DNA from: Lysobacterales bacterium
Lineage (GTDB): Bacteria > Pseudomonadota > Gammaproteobacteria > Xanthomonadales > SZUA-36
DNA length: 34,436 bases
Assembly (NCBI GenBank): GCA_029935455.1
Contig: JAOZKI010000012.1
Location: 11,461 to 45,896, forward strand
Reading direction: 5' to 3'
In this document: piece by piece, positions 27,203 to 34,436 of the stretch
How positions within the stretch are numbered: the stretch's first letter is position 1
Layout of the letters: every line of letters starts with the position of its first letter
Position numbers and translations under genes: made by a program
The notes under the pieces: model-generated
The model's input: only the letters and a program-made list of their open reading frames with translations
What the model was told of the DNA's origin: nothing
Database searches by the model: none

Positions 27203-27586
27203 ATGGTTCAACGATACTTTTTTTGCCTGCTCATGCTCAGTACGCTGCTGCTGACCTTTGCCAGCGCGAGCGCCGATGAATTGCGCGGCGACCGCGCTGC
27301 GGCCAGCGCCGGCTGGGAACAGATCGACGCTGGCGCGCTGGTCATTGACGTGCGCAGTGAGGGCGAATACGCCAATGGCCACCTGCCCGACGCCAGGCGT
27401 ATCGATTATACGGATACGGATGCGCTGGCCGCCGCGATTGGTAGCGACAAGACCCGGTCCGTGGTGCTCTATTGCGGCAGCGGGCGACGGGCGGAGCGGG
27501 CTCGTGGCGCGCTGCTGGAGCGGGGCTATGAGAATGTTTTCAATGCCGGTGGGCTGGATGCGCTGCAAGCCACCGAGCCCCATTGA
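27203..27586 (+). CDS. Exported single-domain rhodanese-like protein
   Basis: Signal peptide MVQRYFFCLLMLSTLLLTFASASA; rhodanese ALVIDVRSEGEYANGHLPDA; active-site loop YCGSGRRA. Confidence 0.88.
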   Translation: MVQRYFFCLLMLSTLLLTFASASADELRGDRAAASAGWEQIDAGALVIDVRSEGEYANGHLPDARRIDYTDTDALAAAIGSDKTRSVVLYCGSGRRAERARGALLERGYENVFNAGGLDALQATEPH

Positions 27587-27686
27587 CTGGGCAGGCGCGC
27601 ACCTGTCACGCAGATGAAGCGCCGGGCCGGGTCGAGTAAAATGGCGGGCTTTTCAGGGGCAACCCAGTCCCCTTTCGGAGAATCCC

Positions 27687-27953
27687 ATGAACGACATGGA
27701 AAAACACAATCACTGTACGCATCAGATTATCGAGCTGGCCAACAAGCTCAAAGACGAGGGCCATGACATTCAACTCGTCAACGCCGCGCTGATGGCGGCC
27801 AGCGGCATCTACGCCACCTACTCCGTCGCCGGTAACGTCGGGGCGCTGGAGCCGACCGGGGTCGACAAGGTGGTGGCCATGTACCGGCAGAATCTCGAGC
27901 ACATTCAGAAGCGCAAAAAAGAAGACGTTCAGGGCCAGTCCGGCAACGCCTGA
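27687..27953 (+). CDS. DUF3144-like small protein
   Basis: MNDMEKHNHCTHQIIELANKLKDEGHDIQLVNAALMAASGIYATYSVAGNVGALEPTGVDKVVAMYRQNLEHIQKRK; GGAG 7 nt upstream of ATG. Family assignment from memory. Confidence 0.8.
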   Translation: MNDMEKHNHCTHQIIELANKLKDEGHDIQLVNAALMAASGIYATYSVAGNVGALEPTGVDKVVAMYRQNLEHIQKRKKEDVQGQSGNA

Positions 27954-27960
27954 GCGCTTT

Positions 27961-29094
27961 TTAGCTGGGGTCGGGGGCCAACCAGGCCTCCAACCCGCCC
28001 TCCAGCACGCGCAGTGAAGCGAACCCTTCCGCCTGCATGAGCGCCAGGGCGCGTTGGGCCCGTGGCCCCTGCTGACAGGTCAACACCCAGTCAGTTTTCC
28101 GATCCAATTCTGACAGCCGCTTCGATAGCTGGCCCAGGGGAATTTCCATGGCGCCGGGAAAACGGGCCACGGTCCATTCCGCCGGTTCCCGCACATCGAT
28201 CACGGTGGGCGGCTGCTCAGATAGCAATTCAGCGCGCAGAGCCTGCACGCTTACCGCTGGCACTGTGTCTGCGCTGACCCGCTCACCGCAGAAAGCGGCA
28301 TAGTCAATGGGTTCGTGAATGCTGGGCGCTACGCCACAAACCGGACAATCAGGGCGCGCCTTAACTTTAAGCGTCCTGAATTCCATGCTCAGGCCATCAA
28401 AAAGCAGCAGACGCCCCAGCAGTGATTCCCCCTGACCCAGCAACAGCTTCAGCGCTTCCAGGCCTTGCAGGCTTCCAATAATGCCGGGCAGCACGCCCAG
28501 CACGCCGGCCTGGGCGCAGGAGGGTACTGTGCCGGGCAGCGGGGGCTCGGGGAACAGGCAGCGGTAGCAGGGGCCCTGCCCAGCATGAAATACGCTGACC
28601 TGACCTTCAAAGCGATAAACGCTGCCGTAGACATGGGGCTTGCCGGCCCAGACGCAGGCGTCACTGACCAGATAGCGGGTGGGGAAATTGTCACTGCCGT
28701 CGACCACCAGATCATAGTCCGCCAACAGCGCGCGGACGTTTGCAGCTGTGAGCCGCTGCGCATGAGCCTGCACTTCTATATCGGGATTCAGCGCCAGCAG
28801 ACGGGCACGCGCAGCCGCCGTCTTGGCCCGCCCGACGTCCTGCGAATCGAACAGCACCTGACGCTGGATATTGCTGAGATCCACCACGTCGTCGTCCACC
28901 AGCCCGAGGGTGCCCACTCCAGCGGCAGCCAGATACAGCGCCACCGGTGAGCCCAATCCCCCAGCGCCCACGCACAGCACACGCGCGCTTTTGAGCCGCT
29001 GCTGCCCTTCCAGGGACACCTCTGGCATTACCAGGTGGCGGCCGTAACGCTGGCGCTCACGCTCGGACAAGACTGACTCATGGAAGCTGCTCAT
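27961..29094 (-). CDS. moeB: ThiF/MoeB-type adenylyltransferase with C-terminal rhodanese domain
   Basis: RYGRHLVMPEVSLEGQQRLKSARVLCVGAGGLGSPVALYLAAAGVGTLGLVDDDVVDLSNIQRQVLF; Cys pairs CYRC and CPVC; C-terminal rhodanese TVIDVREPAEW...VLTCQQGPRAQRAL. Confidence 0.9.
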   Translation of the reverse strand: MSSFHESVLSERERQRYGRHLVMPEVSLEGQQRLKSARVLCVGAGGLGSPVALYLAAAGVGTLGLVDDDVVDLSNIQRQVLFDSQDVGRAKTAAARARLLALNPDIEVQAHAQRLTAANVRALLADYDLVVDGSDNFPTRYLVSDACVWAGKPHVYGSVYRFEGQVSVFHAGQGPCYRCLFPEPPLPGTVPSCAQAGVLGVLPGIIGSLQGLEALKLLLGQGESLLGRLLLFDGLSMEFRTLKVKARPDCPVCGVAPSIHEPIDYAAFCGERVSADTVPAVSVQALRAELLSEQPPTVIDVREPAEWTVARFPGAMEIPLGQLSKRLSELDRKTDWVLTCQQGPRAQRALALMQAEGFASLRVLEGGLEAWLAPDPS

Positions 29095-29239
29095 GGGCCT
29101 ATCTTAGTGCGCCCGGGTCATGGATGGCAGCGGCAGCATCGTCACCGGCACGGCACGGCCGCCCAATTAGCGCCCGGGGCTTTCAGCCCATAGCGGTAAA
29201 CCGGTAGGCTTAAGCTTTCGCGCGCGCATCGAGGAAGCC

Positions 29240-30460
29240 ATGGATTTTCAGCCCACCGCCAGGGTGCAGGACCTACAGCAGCAGATCACTGAGTTCCTGA
29301 ACGAGCATATCTATCCCGCCGAAGCGCGCTTTGAAGCGGAACTGAAGGAGACACGCTGGCGAACGCCCGCGGTCATGCAGGAATTAAAAGAACGTGCGCG
29401 GGCGGCCGGGCTGTGGAATCTGTTTCTGCCGCCCGCCTACGGCGAATACAGCCCCGGCCTGAGCAATCTTGAATATGCGCCATTGGCGGAGTTGATGGGG
29501 CGTTCGCGCATGGCCGCCGAGGTATTCAATTGCAGCGCCCCAGACACCGGCAATATGGAGGTGCTGGCCCGCTATGGCACGGCCGCGCAACGGGAACAGT
29601 GGCTGCAGCCCCTGCTGGCAGGAAACATCCGCTCGGCCTTTGCCATGACCGAGCCGGCTGTAGCCTCCTCGGACGCCACCAATATCGCCACCACCATCAC
29701 CCGCGACGGTGGCGACTATGTGATCAACGGCCACAAGTTCTATATCAGCGGCGCCTGCAATGAAGCCTGCAAGCTGCTGATCGTCATGGGCAAGACGGAC
29801 CCGGACCATGAGGACCGGCACCGGCAGCAAAGCATGATCCTGGTCCCCATGGAGACGGCCGGCGTGCGCGTGGTCCGCCCCATGCAGGTATTCGGCTATG
29901 ACGATGCGCCGGAAGGGCATGCGGAGTTGCTCTTGGATCAGGTCCGGGTACCGGCCGAGAACCTGATACTCGGCGAAGGACGCGGTTTTGAAATCGCTCA
30001 GGGGCGGCTGGGCCCGGGCCGCATACATCATTGCATGCGCCTGGTGGGGCTGGCCCAGCGCGCGCTGGAATTGATGGCTGCGCGCAGCCAGCACCGCATC
30101 GCTTTCGGGCGGCCGCTGAGCCAGCAACAGTCGGTCCGGGAAACGCTGGCCGATGCCGCCTGTGCCATTGAGCAGGCGCGACTGCTGACCCTGAAAGCAG
30201 CCGCCGAGATGGACCGGGTCGGCAACAAGGGCGCTAAAGATCTCATCGCCATGATCAAGATCGTTGCGCCGCGCATGGCCTGTAAGGTGATTGATCAGGC
30301 CATCCAGATCCATGGCGGTGCAGGTCTGGGGCAAGACCATTTGCTGGCCCAGTCCTACGCCTACGCCCGCACCATTCGTCTGGCTGATGGGCCCGATGAG
30401 GTACACATGATGCAATTAGGCCGCGCCCTGGCGCGTCACTATGGAGCCAAAACCCCATGA
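29240..30460 (+). CDS. Acyl-CoA dehydrogenase family protein (ACAD10/11-like)
   Basis: FAMTEPAVASSDATNIATTITRDGGDYVINGHKFYISGA; GPGRIHHCMRLVGLAQRALELM; AIQIHGGAGLGQDHLLAQSYAYARTIRLADGPDEVHMMQLGR. Confidence 0.93.
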   Translation: MDFQPTARVQDLQQQITEFLNEHIYPAEARFEAELKETRWRTPAVMQELKERARAAGLWNLFLPPAYGEYSPGLSNLEYAPLAELMGRSRMAAEVFNCSAPDTGNMEVLARYGTAAQREQWLQPLLAGNIRSAFAMTEPAVASSDATNIATTITRDGGDYVINGHKFYISGACNEACKLLIVMGKTDPDHEDRHRQQSMILVPMETAGVRVVRPMQVFGYDDAPEGHAELLLDQVRVPAENLILGEGRGFEIAQGRLGPGRIHHCMRLVGLAQRALELMAARSQHRIAFGRPLSQQQSVRETLADAACAIEQARLLTLKAAAEMDRVGNKGAKDLIAMIKIVAPRMACKVIDQAIQIHGGAGLGQDHLLAQSYAYARTIRLADGPDEVHMMQLGRALARHYGAKTP

Positions 30461-31488
30461 AATCAGATGCTATTGGCCTGCCGGCCGCAGAACTGGAGCG
30501 CTATCTGAGCACCCACGTAGCCGGCTTTGCAGGCCTCAAGCAGATTGAAAAATTCAGCGGTGGCCAATCCAACCCAACCTTTCGATTGGAGGCCGACAGC
30601 GGCACCTATGTGCTGCGCCGGCAGCCTCCGGGCAAACTGCTGAAATCGGCGCACGCGGTCGATCGCGAATTTCGAGTCATGCGGGCCCTGGCCGGCACCG
30701 CCGTGCCGGTGCCTGAGGCACTTCATCTGTGCGAGGACCCGGAGGTGCTGGGCGCCCTGTTTTTCGTCATGCGCTACTGCCCGGGGCCAATCCACTGGAA
30801 GGCAGCACTGCCGGGGCTGGAGCCTGCTCAGCGCGCCCATTGCTATGATGAAATGAACCGGGTGCTGGCCGAACTGCATGCCCTGGATCCAGCGAAGCTG
30901 GGGCTGGCGGACTACGGCAAGCCCGGCAGCTACTTCGCGCGCCAGCTCAGTCGCTGGACCAGCCAGTATCGGGCTTCTGAAATCAACCCAATCCCGGAGA
31001 TGGACCAGCTTATCAACTGGCTGGAGGAACGGCTGCCGGACGACGACGGGCGCGTGGCCCTGGTGCATGGCGACTACCGGCTGGACAACTTCATCTGGGA
31101 TGCGGACAGTCAACGCATCGTAGCCGTGCTGGATTGGGAGCTATCGACGCTGGGCCACCCCTTTGCTGATCTGGCCTACCAGTGCATGCAACTGCGCCTC
31201 CCGGACCTGGGCGGCAGCATTGTCGGCCTGCAGGGCCTGGACCGACAGGCGCTCGGCATTCCTGATGAAGCCCGCTATGTGGAACGCTACTGCGAACGAC
31301 GCGGCCTCGACGGCATGGACGACTGGCCCTTCTATCTGGGCTTCAGCTTTTTCCGACTGGGCGCCATCGCCCAGGGCGTGGCCAAAAGAGCCCAGCAGGG
31401 TAATGCCTCCAGCGCCGAGGCAAGCAAGGTGGGCGCTATGGTGCAGCCTTTGGCACAGCTGGCCCTGGCCAGCATTCACGCAGCGTAG
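30457..31488 (+). CDS. APH-fold phosphotransferase family protein (ACAD10/11 / LvaA kinase-like)
   Basis: GGQSNPTFRLEADSGTYVLRRQPPGKLLKSAHAVDREFRVMRAL; VHGDYRLDNFIW; VLDWELSTLGHPFADLAYQCM; start overlaps the ACAD stop as ATGA. Confidence 0.9.
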   Translation: MKSDAIGLPAAELERYLSTHVAGFAGLKQIEKFSGGQSNPTFRLEADSGTYVLRRQPPGKLLKSAHAVDREFRVMRALAGTAVPVPEALHLCEDPEVLGALFFVMRYCPGPIHWKAALPGLEPAQRAHCYDEMNRVLAELHALDPAKLGLADYGKPGSYFARQLSRWTSQYRASEINPIPEMDQLINWLEERLPDDDGRVALVHGDYRLDNFIWDADSQRIVAVLDWELSTLGHPFADLAYQCMQLRLPDLGGSIVGLQGLDRQALGIPDEARYVERYCERRGLDGMDDWPFYLGFSFFRLGAIAQGVAKRAQQGNASSAEASKVGAMVQPLAQLALASIHAA

Positions 31489-31541
31489 CGGCACCCACTG
31501 GCGACAGCGACCGTTAAACTAGCAGCCTACGGGGGAGGCAT

Positions 31542-34436
31542 TTGGAACCAGCAGCAACGAGCATGAACGAGAGCCAGGAGGCCAGCGCAGGGCGGGCGGC
31601 GGGACTGCGCATTCATCGCTCGAATCGCACAGAGCTGCTGCTGGAGCAATTGGCCGCCAGCATCGCGCGGCCCGCCCCCGGACAGGGGCCCCTGGCAAGC
31701 GAGCGCATCCTGCTGGAAAACCCGTCCCTGGGCCCCTGGCTGAATCTGCAGCTGGCCCTGGATCAGGGCATTGCTGCGAATATCCACTATCAATTGCTGG
31801 AAGGCTTTTTCTGGGACCTGGCGCGCAGCGTGCTGTCGGTATCCATCCCCGCACGCACGCCCTTGAACAAGGAAGAAATGCGCTGGCGACTGCTGGCGCT
31901 GCTGGAACAGCCGGCGCTGCTCCAGCAGCCGCTTATGCAACCAGTGCGAGATTACTTAGAGACAGCAGACAGCACCCTGCAGGCCCTGAAACGGCTGCAA
32001 TTGGCCAGTCATATGGCCGATCTTTTTGATCAGTATCTGGTGTACCGCCCGGACTGGGTGGTGGCCTGGGATCGCGATGAGCGGCCCCGGAAGAGCGATA
32101 GCAACGGACTGTGGGACAGCAATGAGCGCTGGCAGCGGACGCTCTGGCAAGCCATGACCCACAGCAGCCGGGAACCGCAGGCCCACCGAGCCCGAGTTCA
32201 TCAACGGCTGCGCCAGCAACTGGGGGCGACGACCGCCCCCAGCCTGCCCTACGCCCGGCTGGCGGTATTTGGCGTCACCGCCATGGCCTCGGGACATCTG
32301 GAGCTACTCATGCTGCTGGCACGACATATTCCCGTGGATCTCTACGTGCTCGACCCCTGCGAGGAGTACTGGTACGACGTGCGTGGCGAACGCCGCATCA
32401 TGCACCTGCAGCAGCAGGGGGGGCATTCCGAGCTGGTTGAAATTGGCAACCCGCTGCTGGCGGCCCAGGGGCGACAGGTACAGGACTTTCTCAATCTGCT
32501 GTTACTGGCTGAAGACGCCCATCTGGAGCCGGCACAGATCGAGGTCCTTGAAGCCCACCGTGACCCCCTGAAAATCGGGGACGACACGCTGCTGGCCCGC
32601 ATTCAGCAGGATATGCTGCGGCTGAACTATCGCGGCGAATTTGCCCAATTCGAGCAGCTTGAGGGTAAGCCGCGCGCGCTACCCCTGGACGCGGCTGGTC
32701 GCAGCAATGTGCACATTCACAGCTGCCACAGCCCCCTGCGCGAAGTGGAGGTTCTGCATGATCAGTTACTGGCGCTGTTTGCCAGCCACGCAGACCTGAA
32801 ACCGCGCGACGTGGTGGTCATGATGCCGCGTGTGGCGCCCTATGCGGCCCTGATTCGCGCCGTCTTTGAAAGCGCCGATGAAGCGCAGCGCATTCCCTAC
32901 CATATTAGCGACCGCTCGCTTGAGGACAGCTCCACCCTGCTCAACAGTTTTCAGACCCTGCTGCAGCTGCCGGAAAGCCGCGTCACCCTGTCCGAGGTGC
33001 TGGCCTTGCTGGAAGTACCCGCTATCCAGCGGCGCTTCGAGCTGACGCGGGAAAGCTATGAGCAGCTGCGTCGCTGGCTGGTCGTATCTGGCGCCCGTTG
33101 GGGTCTGGACCACCGACATCGGGAGCGCGAACTGGGGCTGGATTACGGCGAGTTTAGCTGGCGTTTCGGCCTCGACCGGCTGCTGGCGGGCTATGCCATG
33201 CAACCCGCTGCCGATGAGCAGCCGCTGGGGGTGGAACCCCTGGACGAGATCGAAGGCAGCAAGGCACAGCTGCTGGAGCGCTTTCTTATGTTCTGGGAGC
33301 ACTGCACCACGCTGCGCCAGCGCTTGCAGGAACCGCGCCCGCCAGCCGATTGGCACGCCCTGCTGCTGGAGCTGCTGGAGTCCTTCTATCTTGCCGACGA
33401 GGATGAACAGGCTGATCTCACCGCCTTGCGGAGCGGTCTGGAACAGCTGCAATTGGCCACTAGCGAGCAGTGGTATGAGGGCGCGATCAGCCTGCCGCTG
33501 GTACGTAGCAGTCTGGATCAGATTCTTAGCGCCAGCAGCGAACGGCGCCACCCCTGGAATGAGGGCGTTAAATTCTGCAGCCTGCTGCCCATGCGCGGCG
33601 TCCCGTTTGCCGTGGTCTACCTGCTCGGCATGAATCTGGAAGACTATCCGCGCCGGCTGGACCGCCCCAGTTTCGATCTGCTACGCGACGATTATCGGCC
33701 CGGTGACCGCTCCGCGCGCATTGATGACCGCTGGCTGTTTCTGGAAGCGCTGCTGTCAGCCCGGCGCGCGTTCCATGTGAGCTATTGCGGTCAGGACCCG
33801 CGCAGCAACGAGGCGCGCGAACCCTCGGTGCTGGTCAGCGAACTGATCGATTACGTGCGCGAAGGCTACGCCTGTGCTGACTGGTTCCATGGTCGCAGCC
33901 TGAAACCCAACACGGCCTTTTTCAGCCAGCACCCGCTGCAGCCCCACAGCGCCGATTACTTCAAGGACCATGGCCCCGGGGGAGACCAGCGGCAGGCCTA
34001 CAGTCAGCAGACCTTCGCCATAGCATGCGCCCGGCAGCAGGCCCAAGCTTCTTCACCCCCTATCGATGGCGACAGGCACTGGCGACAGCTACAGCAACAA
34101 GCCGCGACCATGCATGTGGCGCCCCCGTGCTATGAGCTCAGCGTGGATGACTTTGTGGGCTACTTCAAGAGTCCGCCGCGCTGGTTCTTCAACACGCTGA
34201 ACACGCGCCTTAACCGCGCCGATCTGACGGTCACGGATGAAGAACTGTTTGCCCTGGAGCGTGGGCTGCCACGCTGGCAGGCCCGTCACCGATTCCTGGA
34301 ACTACTGGACAGCGGCACCGGGATGGATGCGGAAGCGGCTCGCGAGGCACTCCGTGCAGAATTCAGCGCCCAAGCGCGCTGGCCCATCGGTCAGGGCGCG
34401 GACGAGGAACTGCAACAGCTGGCCTCACTGCCGGAT
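31542..34436 (+). CDS. recC: Exodeoxyribonuclease V subunit gamma RecC (truncated at window end)
   Basis: Open frame to the window edge: ...LRIHRSNRTELLLEQLAASIARP...ILLENPSLGPWLNLQLALDQGIAANIHYQLLEGFFW...GRSNVHIHSCHSPLREVEVLHDQLLALF...FCSLLPMRGVPFAVVYLLGMNLEDYPR. TTG 31542 is preceded by GGGGGAGG; alternative in-frame ATG at 31563. Absent from the ORF track because it has no stop in the window. Confidence 0.93.
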   Translation, partial: MEPAATSMNESQEASAGRAAGLRIHRSNRTELLLEQLAASIARPAPGQGPLASERILLENPSLGPWLNLQLALDQGIAANIHYQLLEGFFWDLARSVLSVSIPARTPLNKEEMRWRLLALLEQPALLQQPLMQPVRDYLETADSTLQALKRLQLASHMADLFDQYLVYRPDWVVAWDRDERPRKSDSNGLWDSNERWQRTLWQAMTHSSREPQAHRARVHQRLRQQLGATTAPSLPYARLAVFGVTAMASGHLELLMLLARHIPVDLYVLDPCEEYWYDVRGERRIMHLQQQGGHSELVEIGNPLLAAQGRQVQDFLNLLLLAEDAHLEPAQIEVLEAHRDPLKIGDDTLLARIQQDMLRLNYRGEFAQFEQLEGKPRALPLDAAGRSNVHIHSCHSPLREVEVLHDQLLALFASHADLKPRDVVVMMPRVAPYAALIRAVFESADEAQRIPYHISDRSLEDSSTLLNSFQTLLQLPESRVTLSEVLALLEVPAIQRRFELTRESYEQLRRWLVVSGARWGLDHRHRERELGLDYGEFSWRFGLDRLLAGYAMQPAADEQPLGVEPLDEIEGSKAQLLERFLMFWEHCTTLRQRLQEPRPPADWHALLLELLESFYLADEDEQADLTALRSGLEQLQLATSEQWYEGAISLPLVRSSLDQILSASSERRHPWNEGVKFCSLLPMRGVPFAVVYLLGMNLEDYPRRLDRPSFDLLRDDYRPGDRSARIDDRWLFLEALLSARRAFHVSYCGQDPRSNEAREPSVLVSELIDYVREGYACADWFHGRSLKPNTAFFSQHPLQPHSADYFKDHGPGGDQRQAYSQQTFAIACARQQAQASSPPIDGDRHWRQLQQQAATMHVAPPCYELSVDDFVGYFKSPPRWFFNTLNTRLNRADLTVTDEELFALERGLPRWQARHRFLELLDSGTGMDAEAAREALRAEFSAQARWPIGQGADEELQQLASLPD

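Noticed and set aside
29384-30415. 343-aa minus-strand ORF opposite the acyl-CoA dehydrogenase
   Set aside because: Shadow ORF antisense to a well-supported CDS; His/Gln-rich non-protein-like composition.
32766-33551. 261-aa minus-strand ORF opposite recC
   Set aside because: Shadow ORF; RecC frame is continuous and recognisable.

Overview
The window is a gene-dense, high-GC, mostly housekeeping stretch of a gammaproteobacterial-type chromosome. I see no tRNA, rRNA, CRISPR array, IS element or prophage. Gene order: a truncated DUF938-type methyltransferase (-); pilMNOPQ (-), divergent from the PBP1A gene mrcA (+); an uncharacterised conserved-looking protein (+); gltA, rpmE2 (type B L31), hemW, rdgB and rph (-); yicC, gmk, rpoZ, spoT, ridA, recG and a PPK2 gene (+); a TPR/TolB-like membrane protein and a 3-hydroxyisobutyrate dehydrogenase-like protein (-); a PII gene (-) divergent from ubiK (+); comM, a stand-alone LytTR protein, a HAD hydrolase, an exported rhodanese and a DUF3144 protein (+); a ThiF/MoeB-rhodanese fusion (-); an acyl-CoA dehydrogenase translationally coupled to an APH-fold kinase (+); and recC, cut by the window end. 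I found no convincing undescribed system. The observations most worth a second look are the ACAD/kinase pair (split ACAD10/11- or LvaC/LvaA-like), the uncharacterised gene overlapping mrcA, the LytTR-HAD-rhodanese cluster, and three regulatory-looking repeat structures (upstream of pilM, between PII and ubiK, and near the lytTR start). All calls come from reading the sequence; no database search was run.
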